A DNA stretch of 64,000 nucleotides from Bacteroides fragilis (lineage in GTDB: Bacteria; Bacteroidota; Bacteroidia; Bacteroidales; Bacteroidaceae). A model generated the notes under the pieces. The model worked only from the letters and a program-made list of their open reading frames with translations, ran no database searches and was not told the DNA's origin. The stretch covers positions 992,001-1,056,000 of the forward strand of contig NZ_CP018937.1 in assembly GCF_002849695.1 (NCBI RefSeq). Reading direction: 5' to 3'. Numbering within the stretch: the stretch's first letter is position 1; each line of letters starts with the position of its first letter. Made by a program: the position numbers and the translations under genes. Positions 1 to 10,200 of the stretch are shown in pieces.

Positions 1-106
1 TATTGTCGGCTTCCAGCAACAGGCTTACTTCTTTCTGCTTGCTTAGCAAAAACATCATTCCTGCTTTCGTGATGTCCTGGTTATCTGCGATGATATATTC
101 TCTCAT
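1..106 (-). CDS. Response regulator, N-terminal fragment (cut by window edge)
   Basis: The first 35 codons of a minus-strand gene that runs off the left edge. The reverse complement starts with ATG at 106-104 and reads MREYIIADNQDITKAGMMFL, which fits the start of a receiver domain: a beta strand, then the acidic DNQD pocket residues, then the first helix. In Bacteroides, proteins with this start are usually NarL/LuxR-type response regulators, but the output domain is not in view. The gene lies downstream of the DUF4251 gene, separated from it by a hairpin with a T-run. Confidence 0.6.
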   Translation of the reverse strand, partial: MREYIIADNQDITKAGMMFLLSKQKEVSLLLEADN

Positions 107-116
107 AATCTATCCA

Positions 117-167
117 TAAAAAAACTCCGTTGCAAATGTACACTTTTTGTGCGATTTGCAACGGAGT
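117..167 (-). terminator. Rho-independent terminator-like hairpin after the DUF4251 gene
   Basis: Perfect 14-base inverted arms (ACTCCGTTGCAAAT at 124-137, its complement at 154-167) around a 16-base loop. Read on the minus strand, the stem is followed by a run of T (117-123). It sits just after the stop of the minus-strand DUF4251 gene and before the response regulator start. Confidence 0.75.
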
Positions 168-209
168 TATGTGAATTAGTTACGAGTAGAGAACCACTCG
201 TTACTTTTA

Positions 210-800
210 TTACCATGAACGGCCTTTAAATACATCCGACTGACTCAGCGGAACGAGGTTACCGCTCAGAGTTAATGTATTGGAGTTGAAGTTCGGGTTA
301 ATGGTTACAGTAGCGTTATTTCCACCGTTGGTCAATGTGATAAATACCTGAGCCGAGATACCGATACCCTGTACGCTGAAGTTACAGTTTACGTTTCCTC
401 TTTTATCGGTAGTCACTTTTACGTCCGAAGTAGTTCCATCCACAGTTACACCACCAATTCCGTTAGGGCCGGGGTACGGAGTGTTGAATGCCACCTGCAC
501 AGTTGCTCTCTGTCCATTCAGCATCACAAAGTTAGTGTTTGACGACACGAAAGCGGTCTGGCCACGTTTGAAAATCACTTGGTCAGCTTCCAATACAAAC
601 TGTTTGTCTTTGATAGCTTGTACGGCTTGTTGATACGCTACTTGGTCGGCAGCCTGTTCTTCGGCTTTCAGTCTGGCTCTTTCGGCGTCTCTTTGTGCCT
701 TGCGGTCTGCCCGACGCACCTCCCTGTTAGACTCTTGTGCATACATCATGGTCGATGCACTTACTAATACCAATGCTACTAATGCAATAAACTTTTTCAT
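210..800 (-). CDS. Secreted DUF4251-family protein
   Basis: A 196-residue protein with a Sec signal peptide (hydrophobic residues 4-20, cleavage near MMYAQ-E). A charged, Ala/Arg/Glu-rich helical stretch follows (about 23-65), then a Gly/Asn/Thr-rich beta domain to the C-terminus. This matches the Bacteroidales DUF4251 family, exported beta proteins whose role is not known. It probably acts in the periplasm or at the envelope. No partner gene is obvious: the flanking genes are a response regulator and NhaC. The ATG is preceded by a poly-T/A leader without a clear Shine-Dalgarno sequence, which is normal for this phylum. Family call fairly sure; function unknown. Confidence 0.7.
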   Translation of the reverse strand: MKKFIALVALVLVSASTMMYAQESNREVRRADRKAQRDAERARLKAEEQAADQVAYQQAVQAIKDKQFVLEADQVIFKRGQTAFVSSNTNFVMLNGQRATVQVAFNTPYPGPNGIGGVTVDGTTSDVKVTTDKRGNVNCNFSVQGIGISAQVFITLTNGGNNATVTINPNFNSNTLTLSGNLVPLSQSDVFKGRSW

Positions 801-868
801 AACTTTTTTTTGTTTAGGTTTAAAACTGTTGTTCGTTTATTCCAAGAACAACTCCCTTTTCAGATTGT

Positions 869-2299
869 TCACTTGCGTCTCACAATTTTATATCCGATAG
901 CGGCAATCGTAATGCTCATTAACGGACTGATAATGTTGAAGAAGCAATAAGGAAGATAAACCAGTGTCGGAACACTTAATATCGTGGCCTGTGTCATTCC
1001 GCAGGTATTCCATGGTATCAAGACGGAAGTTACTGTAACAGAATCTTCCGTAGTCCGGCTGAGCAGACAGCTTTCATAACCTTTCTTTTCATATATATCC
1101 CGGAACATGTTTCCGGTCAGGATAATGCTGATATATTGGTCGGCTGTGGCGAGGTTCAGGAAGATACCCGAACAGACCGTAGAAGCCACCATGCTAACCG
1201 TATTTTTCATGAAGCGGACAAATACGGAAGTGATACTTCCCAACATTCCGCTGGCAGTCATGGCTCCTCCGAAGCACATGGCACAGATGATAAGCCATAC
1301 CGTATTCATCATACCCGCCATGCCACGGGTGGCCACAAGTTCGGTGAGTGCTTCGTTGCTTGTCTGTAGGCTGGTTCCTCCATAAAGGGTCATCATCAAT
1401 CCTTTAAAGATGGACTGAATACCTTCGGAATTCTGAGCACCGGATATTTCTTGCAATAGATCGGGTTGGAAGAATACCGCAAATACTCCTGCCAATGCTG
1501 CCGACAAGAACAAGGTGATAATGGAAGGTACCCGACGGGCAATCAGTATGCCTGTTCCTATCGGTACAATCAGCAACCATGGCGTAATGTGGAATTTTCC
1601 TGCCAGTGCTGCCGAGAACTCTGCTATATGTTCTGTATTTCCGGCATTGTGTGACAGCCCGGCTACAGTGAAGATTATCAAGGTGATGATTAATGATGGC
1701 ACAGTGGTTATCAGCATATAGCGGATGTGCTTGAACAGGGGGGTGTCGGTAACCGAGGCGGCTAATATCGTAGTATCCGATAACGGTGAGATTTTATCTC
1801 CGAAGTAAGCTCCCGAAATAATAGCTCCGGCGATCCATCCTTCTTCAAAACCTTGTGCTTTCCCGATTCCCATTAGGGCGATCCCGATGGTGGCAATCGT
1901 GGTCCAGGAACTTCCGGTCATAACCGATACCAATGCGCAAATAATGCAGGTAGAGGTCAGGAAAAAACTGGGATGAATGATTTGTATACCGTAATAAATC
2001 AGTGTCGGAACTACGCCACTGATCATCCACGCACCACTCAGGGCGCCAATAATTAAGAGGATAATCAGTGCGGAAGATACACCGGTAATATTGTTCGTAA
2101 TAGCCAGTTCAAAGTCTTTCCATCCTATCTTGTAGAATCCCATGCCGATCAGTACACAAACAGCTGTTGTGGTCAGGAGGGACACCTGGCTGCCTCCGCT
2201 GAGTGCATCGCTGCCAAATGTGCGTATGGTGGCAAATAGCAGGGCAACCAGTACGATCAAGGGGATCAACGAGACAAGGGGCGAGGGGATTTTTTTCAT
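869..2299 (-). CDS. nhaC: Na+/H+ antiporter, NhaC family
   Basis: A 476-residue polytopic membrane protein with about 11-12 hydrophobic segments. The motif SGAYFGDKISPLSDTT, about 165 residues in, is the signature of the NhaC branch of the ion transporter superfamily, and a second charged/small-residue cluster appears in the C-terminal half. It would exchange cytoplasmic Na+ for H+ (some members exchange malate or lactate, so the substrate is not certain). It is the last gene of a tight minus-strand run, 24 bases after the VIT1/CCC1 gene, with a purine-rich AAGGAAAAGA ribosome site before its ATG. Length is normal for the family. Confidence 0.85.
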   Translation of the reverse strand: MKKIPSPLVSLIPLIVLVALLFATIRTFGSDALSGGSQVSLLTTTAVCVLIGMGFYKIGWKDFELAITNNITGVSSALIILLIIGALSGAWMISGVVPTLIYYGIQIIHPSFFLTSTCIICALVSVMTGSSWTTIATIGIALMGIGKAQGFEEGWIAGAIISGAYFGDKISPLSDTTILAASVTDTPLFKHIRYMLITTVPSLIITLIIFTVAGLSHNAGNTEHIAEFSAALAGKFHITPWLLIVPIGTGILIARRVPSIITLFLSAALAGVFAVFFQPDLLQEISGAQNSEGIQSIFKGLMMTLYGGTSLQTSNEALTELVATRGMAGMMNTVWLIICAMCFGGAMTASGMLGSITSVFVRFMKNTVSMVASTVCSGIFLNLATADQYISIILTGNMFRDIYEKKGYESCLLSRTTEDSVTVTSVLIPWNTCGMTQATILSVPTLVYLPYCFFNIISPLMSITIAAIGYKIVRRK

Positions 2300-2323
2300 G
2301 ATTCTTCTTTTCCTTTTTTATTT

Positions 2324-3202
2324 TCAAGCATCTATTCCTGTAAATGTTTTCAGTGCGTAACCTATCAGGAAGCTGATACCGGCTACACTGAAACTGAGTA
2401 CCGCCATTTCGGTAAATCTTTTGCGGAAGCTCTCTCCGCGTGCCACGGAATAGTAGTAATTGAACAATGCGATGATCATTAAAGCCATGGCCAACATTAC
2501 CCCTAAAGCTATCAGTACGTTTTCAATCAGGATGAACGGAGCAACCAGTGCCGCCACCGTGATGATATAGGCGATTCCCGTATAGATAGCTGCTTTCACC
2601 GGGTGTTTGTTTTCTCCGCCTTCCGATTTGGTCGAGAGGTATTCGGACGAAGCCATTGATAAAGCTGCCGCTATTCCGGTGATGCTTCCGGTCAGGGCAA
2701 TCAGCCTGGAGTCGCTTAATGCCAAAGTGAAACCGGCCAGTGCTCCGGTAAACTCTACCAAGGCATCATTTAGGCCGAGTACTACCGATCCTATATATTC
2801 AAGCCGCTCTTCGTTGATCAGTCCGATTAGTTTCTGTTCGTGGATTTCCTCTTCTTTGGCCAACTGCTGGAGATCCGGAAAATCGGTATATTTGGCATAA
2901 TCATGATGTGCGTTCTCTTCGCTCGATTCCATCAGCTTAATTGCAAATGTAATACCCAGGACCCGTGCCAACCAGTAGTATTTGGCTATACGCATCCGGT
3001 CGGGTGCTACATCGGTTCCTGTATACTTCTTCAGTGTGGCATAATGTGCCTTTTCTTCTGCTGAAATCAGGCGTAATACTCTGCGGTTCGATTCGTCTTT
3101 TTCAATAGAGGCCAGCCGTTCGTATACGATGCTTTCGGTTTTTTCGTTTCTTTGGAAACGGATAAACTCTTCATTCATTTCTTTATTCAGGTTCGTTTTC
3201 AT
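2324..3202 (-). CDS. Rubrerythrin-domain VIT1/CCC1 metal transporter (MbfA-like)
   Basis: A 292-residue protein. Residues about 1-125 form a helical rubrerythrin-like domain with repeated acidic/His patterns (SAEEKAHYATLKK, then EENAHHDYAKY, then EEEIHEQK). Residues about 140-292 are a CCC1/VIT1 membrane domain (LGLNDALVEFTGALAGFTLA; then four or so further membrane spans). Proteins of this architecture (MbfA) export iron or manganese using the ferritin-like domain as sensor or oxidase; the metal here is inference. The ATG at 3202-3200 is chosen because the protein aligns with the domain from there; the open frame reaches further upstream but only through the overlapping neighbour gene. It lies 5 bases after that gene and 24 before nhaC. 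Confidence 0.8.
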   Translation of the reverse strand: MKTNLNKEMNEEFIRFQRNEKTESIVYERLASIEKDESNRRVLRLISAEEKAHYATLKKYTGTDVAPDRMRIAKYYWLARVLGITFAIKLMESSEENAHHDYAKYTDFPDLQQLAKEEEIHEQKLIGLINEERLEYIGSVVLGLNDALVEFTGALAGFTLALSDSRLIALTGSITGIAAALSMASSEYLSTKSEGGENKHPVKAAIYTGIAYIITVAALVAPFILIENVLIALGVMLAMALMIIALFNYYYSVARGESFRKRFTEMAVLSFSVAGISFLIGYALKTFTGIDA

Positions 3203-3207
3203 AACTC

Positions 3208-3645
3208 TTAATTTTGCAAGATATCCTGTCTTCTGCACCACCAATAGCGGATAAATAATACCCCTGTGAACATAAGTGCCAGTGAGAGTCCGGTGTAGAA
3301 AACCGAGATGAACGTATCGGGTAACAGATGTAGCGAACGAATGGTGATTCCCATCGCTATCATGAAGCACATGACAATCCATCCCTTTGCGTCGAAAAAA
3401 GAGAAGGGGCAATTCTTTTCCTTTTTCTTTTGTTCGATCCGGCGGGTATGTTTATAGTAGAGCTTTCGGAAGACGAGAATAAAAAACAATAGGAAGACAA
3501 CCGTAGCTTCGCCTACCTTGAAGTGCCAGTGGCGTGAGTCATTGAGCCAGGTCACAATACCTATACGCAGGAGATTGGCCCCCGCTATTATCCAAACGAT
3601 ACCGGCTGTGATTAATAATACTTGTCTGTTTACTCCGTACTTCAT
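3208..3645 (-). CDS. Small integral membrane protein, unknown function
   Basis: A 145-residue protein with four predicted membrane segments (about 8-28, 46-62, 87-105, 112-132) and a very basic cytosolic loop between spans 2 and 3 (RRIEQKKKEKN). It has no recognised catalytic motif. It lies 31 bases after the MFS gene and only 5 bases before the MbfA-like transporter, so it is probably co-translated with it and may be an accessory subunit or share its metal-stress role (inference). Confidence 0.7.
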   Translation of the reverse strand: MKYGVNRQVLLITAGIVWIIAGANLLRIGIVTWLNDSRHWHFKVGEATVVFLLFFILVFRKLYYKHTRRIEQKKKEKNCPFSFFDAKGWIVMCFMIAMGITIRSLHLLPDTFISVFYTGLSLALMFTGVLFIRYWWCRRQDILQN

Positions 3646-3676
3646 GTCTATATAACAATTATTAGGTGACTTCGGA

Positions 3677-4852
3677 TTATTGTTTTGAGAAAAAAGTAAT
3701 CAGCAGTGAACCGATGGTCAATGCTATTCCCGTACCAACGACTCCATGCCAACCGAATGCCTGCCAGAATGTTCCTGCCAGAAACGTCCCCGTAGAGGCA
3801 CCTATGAAGTAAGTGGTCATAAAAATCGTATTAATGCGGTTAGAAGCACTCGGACAGAGTTCGAAGATGCGGGTCTGGTTGCTTAATTGGATACATTGCA
3901 TACCTATATCGATGATAATGATGCCGGCAACTATACCCCAATAAGAGTCTTCCCCTGCAAACAGCAGGAACCAAGCCAATAAAATCAGTCCGCATCCGAT
4001 GAAATTGAATCGTCTGACCCCGACTCTCCGTACATACTTTCCTACGAGGGAAGCTGACAAAGCACCGGCAATGCCACACAACCCTAACATACCGATGACA
4101 TGGCTGTCGGCATAGAATGGGGCACCTCCCATCTTAAATGCCAGACACGACCACATAGCCAGAAATGAACCGAAAGCAAGTGCTGCACGGACAGAGAAAA
4201 TGCGAAGTTCGGGATATTGCTTCAATAATAAATACAAAGACTTCATTAAGTCGCTATACCTTCCCTGAAAGTTAGGGCGTATGTCCGGCAATACCCGCAT
4301 GACCACAATGCCACATAACAGCATCATACCTGCGGCGATATAATACATTTCGCGCCAGCCAAACAGTTCTCCTATAAATCCGCTGACCACTCGTGAAGCC
4401 AAGATACCGGTCAGTAATCCCGAAACTACGATCCCTACGTTCCGTCCCTTGTTTTCCGGACGCGAGAACTGAGAGGCTATCGGGATAAATATTTGTGGCA
4501 TCACCGAACAGATACCTGTGAGAAGCGAAGCACAAAGAATGATATGGATGTTGGGAGCCATTGCGATGACGAGCAACGAGAGAATCAATACGGAGAAACT
4601 GGTAAGAATGATACGTTTCCGCTGGTATAAGTCACCTAAAGGAACGATAAACAATAATCCGAGCGCATAACCGATCTGTGTCACCATGGCGATCAGATTG
4701 GTTTTAAACTCCGAAACGCCCAGTTCATGGCGAATCATGTTCAGTAAGGGCTGGTTATAGTAAAGGTTGGCTACCGATATGCCTGCAACAATGGCGAGTG
4801 TCCAAAGTATTGAAGCCGGTAATCCACCATTTTCTTTCAAAATCTGTTTCAT
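3677..4852 (-). CDS. Major facilitator superfamily transporter
   Basis: A 391-residue 12-span MFS carrier. The loop 2-3 motif GDLYQRKR (a variant of GxLaDrxGrR) follows the second span, and the central loop lies near residues 185-205. It resembles the small-molecule efflux / YgaY-NepI-like group; the substrate cannot be told. The start is fixed by a promoter: a -7 box TAACTTTG at 4864-4857 ends only 4 bases before the ATG, with TTTG 20 bases further up inside the end of pbpC. Transcripts from this promoter would be leaderless or nearly so. It may also be read from the pbpC transcript. Confidence 0.8.
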   Translation of the reverse strand: MKQILKENGGLPASILWTLAIVAGISVANLYYNQPLLNMIRHELGVSEFKTNLIAMVTQIGYALGLLFIVPLGDLYQRKRIILTSFSVLILSLLVIAMAPNIHIILCASLLTGICSVMPQIFIPIASQFSRPENKGRNVGIVVSGLLTGILASRVVSGFIGELFGWREMYYIAAGMMLLCGIVVMRVLPDIRPNFQGRYSDLMKSLYLLLKQYPELRIFSVRAALAFGSFLAMWSCLAFKMGGAPFYADSHVIGMLGLCGIAGALSASLVGKYVRRVGVRRFNFIGCGLILLAWFLLFAGEDSYWGIVAGIIIIDIGMQCIQLSNQTRIFELCPSASNRINTIFMTTYFIGASTGTFLAGTFWQAFGWHGVVGTGIALTIGSLLITFFSKQ

Positions 4853-4856
4853 GGCG

Positions 4857-4888
4857 CAAAGTTACCATTTTGGGGGCTATTCCACAAA
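4857..4888 (-). promoter_or_regulatory. Promoter of the MFS gene, inside the pbpC 3' end
   Basis: On the minus strand, TTTG (4888-4885), 20 bases, then TAACTTTG (4864-4857), which fits the Bacteroides -33/-7 consensus. Only the four bases CGCC separate the -7 box from the ATG, so transcription should begin at or next to the start codon. Confidence 0.6.
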
Positions 4889-7237
4889 GAACGTTGTTGA
4901 AATTGTATTTCCTTCGTCGTCTACTGCTGTCAGCGAGTGCTTTCCCGGAGCAGGGCGTAGAGAGAATTTATGGAAGTCTTGTGTCTGCATCAGGTAGGTT
5001 TCGTCCAGATGCCAGTAGACAGTTGTGTTGGGATGGCTGTGGACCAATTCGACGGTCAGCTGTCCTTGGTTACCATCCATCTGTTTAGGCAGATGGATCC
5101 GCGCTCCCATCGGAGGATAGATAAACTGCATCGGCTGGAAACGGTCTTCTCCGCATCCGGGTTTGAAGGGGGGGAGAGGATGATACTCAGGATGATGCTG
5201 TTTATAATACCACTCCCATACGGGTGGAAGGGTAAACCAGTTTCGGCGGGCAACCGGTTCACTGTCAGCACAGTTTTCGTAGATACGGAACCGTTCATCT
5301 GCTGATAGGGTGACCGGGTGGTGATAGGGGCAGGCTTCCGTTCTGAGGCCTTCCGGAAGAATTAGCAGGGTATCTGTTTCTTCACAAAACCGTCCTTTCA
5401 AATGTCCGGATTGCCGACAGATCTCTGCTTCAACCAGTTTACCTTGTGGGCGCTCGAACCAAGGAGAGGAGGGGAGCAGATTGAATACATCGAACAGGAC
5501 AGGCCCCGCTGTACGGGCCCCTACCAGTCCGGGCTTGCCTTCACCCGTAGCATTTCCGACCCATACACCTACGGCATATTTGGGAGTTACCCCCACTGCC
5601 CAGGCATCCCGGAAACCATAACTGGTACCCGTTTTCCAGGCAATGGTTTGCATGGAAGGAATGGTACGCCAGTCTATCTCTTCGGGGCGGTTTACTTCTT
5701 TGATGGCGTCAAATGTCTGCCAGACTGCTCCGGGCTGGAATGGCGGATGTTGAATGATGGCCGGAGATCGGTGGGCGGAGAGGGAGTCCGATAATAATAA
5801 GGTACAAGGGGCCTGTACCAGTCCGTTGAGGCTGCGTCCCATATTGGCATAGGCCGAAGTGACATCCCAAAGGGTAGCTTCCGCTCCTCCCAGAATCAAA
5901 GAAAGTCCATAGTGTCCTGAGGGACGGTTTAAGGTGGTCAGCCCTATCTGCTTCAGAAAATTGTGGAACTTGGGTACTCCATACCGTTGTAACATTGTGA
6001 CCGAAGGAATGTTGAGCGAACGTGCGATGGCTTCCGAAGCCGGTACGGCACCTTCGAATTGCTGGTTGAAGTTTTGTGGAGTAAAGCCATTAATGTTGAC
6101 CGGAACGTCCGGTAACAGAGTATTGGGAAGAATCTCTCCTTCCTGTAGCATTGCATAATAAAGAAAGGGCTTGAGAATGCTTCCTGTGCTGCGTGGTGAC
6201 CGGATTACATCTACCTGGTTACCGCTCTTTTTCTTGTCGAAGTGTACATTGCCGCAATAAGCAATGGCCTGATTGGTACGAATGTCAATTACGAGGATGG
6301 CCATATTTCGGATATCACTTCGCTTGAATTCGCTGTTCCACCGTTCTACCAGACTTTCTATCTGAGTTTGTATACCCTTGTCGATGGTCGATACGGAATA
6401 TTCTCCATTTCGGGTCTGATAGAAATGGTCTGTCAGATGGGGAGCTATCTGTGGAAGAGGCAAAGGTTCCTGGGGGAGTGGCTCGCTGATAGCCAGTTCA
6501 TAAGTGGAAGTATCGAGAATACCTTTTTGGTGCAGGTGTGTCAGCAGTCGGTTTCGTTTGTCAAGTAATGCTTGCCGGCTTTTCGAAAGGTGGATCATGG
6601 CGGGAGAGTTGGGAAGTACGGCAAGCATAGCCGATTCCGCCCAGGATAGTTCTTCTGCCGAGTGTCCGAAATAGCGCCATGCAGCAGCATCCAGTCCCAC
6701 TACATTACCTCCGAAGGGGGCATGCGAAACATAAAGTGACAATATCTTCTTCTTGGAATAACGGAACTCCAGCCGGGTGGCTCCTATCATCTCGATCAGT
6801 TTTTCCTTGAATGTACGCGGCTTGTTCCGTGCCAGCCGAATCGTTTGCATCGTAAGAGTACTTCCCCCGCTGACGATTCGCTTGTGTCTGAGATTTTGCA
6901 GGGCGGCTCTGCCTATTGCCAAGGGGTTGACTCCCCAATGGCGGTAGAATTGGCGGTCCTCAAATTCAACCAGACAGGTAGCTACTTTTTCCGGTGTGTT
7001 GTCGCGCGGAGGGAAACGCCATTGTCCATCCGTGGCGATACGGGCACCGAGAAGTTCCCCATTACGGTCAACCAAGACAGTAGAATAGGGAGAGGTGAAT
7101 AATTGCCGGGGAAGACAAAATAAGTATAGGAGAAGTAGGAGGAAGAGAGAAATCTTCCACCAACTTTTGAAATATTTCTTCCACCCCCTCCTTTGTGGGG
7201 AGGGGGGAAGATTGTCTGGTTTAAGAATACGGTTCAT
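4877..7237 (-). CDS. pbpC: Penicillin-binding protein 1C (bifunctional peptidoglycan synthase)
   Basis: A 786-residue protein with a membrane anchor at about 28-44. A GT51 glycosyltransferase domain follows, with EDRQFYRHWG and GGSTLTMQTIRL, then a transpeptidase domain with SILK (SxxK nucleophile, in RSTGSILKPF) and KTGTS (in AWKTGTSYGFRDAW). A C-terminal PBP1C-type beta domain occupies about 690-786. The enzyme polymerises and cross-links peptidoglycan at the outer face of the inner membrane. It follows the alpha-2-macroglobulin gene by 19 bases, the classic YfhM-PbpC pairing. Odd point: residues 10-20 (LPPSPQRRGWK) are encoded by a 33-base palindrome inserted in frame, see findings. Confidence 0.93.
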   Translation of the reverse strand: MNRILKPDNLPPSPQRRGWKKYFKSWWKISLFLLLLLYLFCLPRQLFTSPYSTVLVDRNGELLGARIATDGQWRFPPRDNTPEKVATCLVEFEDRQFYRHWGVNPLAIGRAALQNLRHKRIVSGGSTLTMQTIRLARNKPRTFKEKLIEMIGATRLEFRYSKKKILSLYVSHAPFGGNVVGLDAAAWRYFGHSAEELSWAESAMLAVLPNSPAMIHLSKSRQALLDKRNRLLTHLHQKGILDTSTYELAISEPLPQEPLPLPQIAPHLTDHFYQTRNGEYSVSTIDKGIQTQIESLVERWNSEFKRSDIRNMAILVIDIRTNQAIAYCGNVHFDKKKSGNQVDVIRSPRSTGSILKPFLYYAMLQEGEILPNTLLPDVPVNINGFTPQNFNQQFEGAVPASEAIARSLNIPSVTMLQRYGVPKFHNFLKQIGLTTLNRPSGHYGLSLILGGAEATLWDVTSAYANMGRSLNGLVQAPCTLLLSDSLSAHRSPAIIQHPPFQPGAVWQTFDAIKEVNRPEEIDWRTIPSMQTIAWKTGTSYGFRDAWAVGVTPKYAVGVWVGNATGEGKPGLVGARTAGPVLFDVFNLLPSSPWFERPQGKLVEAEICRQSGHLKGRFCEETDTLLILPEGLRTEACPYHHPVTLSADERFRIYENCADSEPVARRNWFTLPPVWEWYYKQHHPEYHPLPPFKPGCGEDRFQPMQFIYPPMGARIHLPKQMDGNQGQLTVELVHSHPNTTVYWHLDETYLMQTQDFHKFSLRPAPGKHSLTAVDDEGNTISTTFFVE
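7178..7210. repeat. Palindromic element inserted in frame in the pbpC N-terminus
   Basis: A G/C-run palindrome (CTTCCACCCCCTCC / GGGGAGGGGGGAAG, with a short CTTTGTG-like centre) that encodes the Pro/Arg-rich peptide LPPSPQRRG just before the membrane anchor. Its base composition is unlike the flanking sequence, and it resembles dispersed palindromes that encode PSPxxxRG-type peptides. Confidence 0.55.
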
Positions 7238-7256
7238 CAGGTTTTATTTGATAGTT

Positions 7257-10200
7257 TTACCTGATGACTTGCGTCCTTCCGGCCTGTGTCCTTGCCTGTG
7301 CATTAGCATCATACATCGCTTCACACTGGATAGCCGGCATAACAAAATCACCGGCATAGGTCGCCTGTAAGCGGACGGTAAATGTTTTGGCTTGTCCCTG
7401 CCGTAAGTTAAAGTAGGTCAGTATCCGGTCATCGCGAATATCCTGATAGCTATAAGGAGCAGAGGTCGTAATCTGTCCTGCCATTCGTTCATTGAAGATC
7501 TCCCAGCCGGCAGGAATGATATGTGTCAGTGCCAGATTCGTATAATCCGTCGTACCACTGATGTTGGCTACAGTTACCACTGCCATAAAGTCCGTACCCT
7601 GATTCAGAGAACGTGTATCTATCGGCGAGCCGTTATTGTCTAAATACCTTACGTTCAGGCGTAGATTATTGGCCATCGGCGGCAATGTGTCGTTCAGTAA
7701 TTGGGTACGTGTGATCAGATCTGCGTTTAGAGATCCTTTCCCGTTATTTTTCAGGATTACTTTTCCTTCATGTGGTGAAGTGGGGAGTGATGCCTCGTAT
7801 ATGGCTTTGGCTGATTTTACAGCCGGTTGCTGTTTGCCATTCAACGTCCAGTTGAAGTCCAGCGTACCGGACAGTTTTTCTGCCAAACGTCCCATTGCCA
7901 TCAATGAAAAGGCAGTAGACTGTGTGCTGAACCATGTCTCTTGTGCCAGGTTGTGTGAAACGATTTTGGCTTGTTCCATGGCCTCACGCTGGCGGTTCAT
8001 CAGCAATAAGGTTTCAAGTATCATTGCTTCGTCACGATCGGATGAACCGTATACATAGTTATTCGATGAATAAGGTTCTACGGTTGTCTTAGCGCTGAAT
8101 ACCAGTTCACCGGCTGCTTTCTCTTTGCCGTTGAGTGCATAGGTGGCTGCCAAACGCCATTTGGCTTGTTGCGAGAGTGCCGGCAATTCTTTCATCCGGT
8201 TCATGGCTCCATGTTCAGGTGATCCCGCCAGAGCCAGTGTGTAAAGGCGGAAAGCCTGCTGGAGGTCTGCCTGCCAATGCCACCAGTTCTGCTCTTGTGT
8301 GACGGGTTGCCAATTCTGGGAGGCTGCCTTTTGGAAGCGGTTCCATTTGTTCAATACATTGCTGTTCACTGCATAACCCTTTTCTTGTGCCAATACCAGG
8401 AACATACCTGCATAAGAGGTGATCCATTCGTTTGCCGAGGCATCTCCCGGCCAATAGACGAAACCTCCGTTGGGAAGTTGACGCCCGTATAGTTGACGGA
8501 TAGCTTCCTGTACATTGGTTTTTATCTTTTCCGATTCCTCGTTGTCTACTGTTTTGAACTGGCTGACGAACAGCAGCGGAAGGGCTTTTGAAGTCAGTTG
8601 CTCTGTACAGTTGTGCTGATAATTGTATAGGAAATCGAAACGGCGGCTTATGTCGACAGACGGGATGCGTGAGACCTCCAACTGTATACTGTTTCCTTCC
8701 GAATCGTTACTTAACTGGTAATGGAGCTCTTCACTCTTTCCGGCTTCCACCCATTTACTCTCACGCAAAGTGACTACCGGATTCGGATTACGTACCTCTA
8801 TCTCGATTGTTTCTTTGGTACTTTGTCCGTTACCGTTAGCAGCCAGATGGATGGTAGCTTTCCCGGTTTTCGTACCTGTCTTTAATTTAAAGAAGATAAG
8901 CCGGTCACCGGTTTGGTTGAAAGTAAGCGTCTGTTGCTTGCTGCCGTTCACTTGTACTCCGGCACCGGAAGCCTGTATGGATACGTTTACATTCTTCACA
9001 CTGTTTTCCAATGCGAATACGTTAACAGGAACTTCAATCTCTTCGCCGATACTCAGTACACGTGGCAGTGTCGAAAGAATCATTAACGGAGTGCGTACAG
9101 GAGCAGTTTTTTCTGCATTTCCGTATGCTCCGTCCTGACCGGCCACTACCATGGCACGTACGGAACCTACATACATTGGTAAAGTGATCTGGTGAGTGCG
9201 GCTTTTTCCTTTGGCAATACTGAAAGGACCGATGAATTTCACTACCGGCTTGAAGCGGTTTGCTTTCTGGTCCGATGGCTTCAGGGTTTCATCACCGCCT
9301 GTGCTGAACATCGATCCATAGCTTCCCGCTGTGGCTCCCAGTACATCGTCATACATATCCCAAGTACGGATTCCCAGTGCCTCACGGGCATAGAAACTGT
9401 TCCAGGGATCCGGTGTCTTGAAGTTGGTTAAATCAAGCAGCCCGTCATCTACAATAGCGAGTGTATAAGTCATCGGTTTACCGTGCCTTTCGCTTACGGT
9501 CAGGTTGAATGCCTGTTCGGGACGAAGCACTTCCGGCATCTTGATTTGCGGCTCAAGAACCGTTTGCTTATCAGTTACGAATGCCGGCATTATACCGTAC
9601 ATGCGGATAGGGAGGTCGTTTACCGTTTGCGCATGGGGTTGCAGCAGGCTGATATGAAGATAAACATTCGGAGCCATTTCGGGAGTCACCTTAAACTGAT
9701 ATTTGGTGTCCTCCTTCCCCGATACTTCAATCCACTCCCGTTGAATTACGGATGAACCGTTTTCAAGTGTTACCAGTGCTCTTCCTCCTGCGGAAGCCGG
9801 CAATATGGCTGTTACGGTTTCTCCCGGTTCGTAGGAGTCCTTGTCGATGGAGAAAGATAACATCTTGATACCACTCGGGTCACTCTTGTTGGAACGTCCC
9901 CGCCAGTCAGGCCAGTCCACATAGATGGTACCTCCCGTAGCATGTCCGCTTTCGCGGTCTTTTACGTAAACCAGATACCGTCCCCAATCCGGATAATTCA
10001 CTCTGAAGCTGAATTGTCCCTTTCCGCCTACTGTGTTGAGTCGTCCTGTAGCTACGGGGCTGATGGAGCTGCTGTTGATGTATGTTTCGAATGATTCGTT
10101 ATCGTTTTCCCACCACCAACTCCAACTGATGCGGTATATTTTGTATTCCAGCCCGGAACGGTTCACCGGTTTTCCGTCGGGACTGACTGTAATGACATCA

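Noticed and set aside
3203..3412. Seventy extra N-terminal residues on the VIT1/CCC1 protein
   Set aside because: They come only from overlap with the preceding membrane protein gene in another frame; the domain begins at the ATG at 3202.
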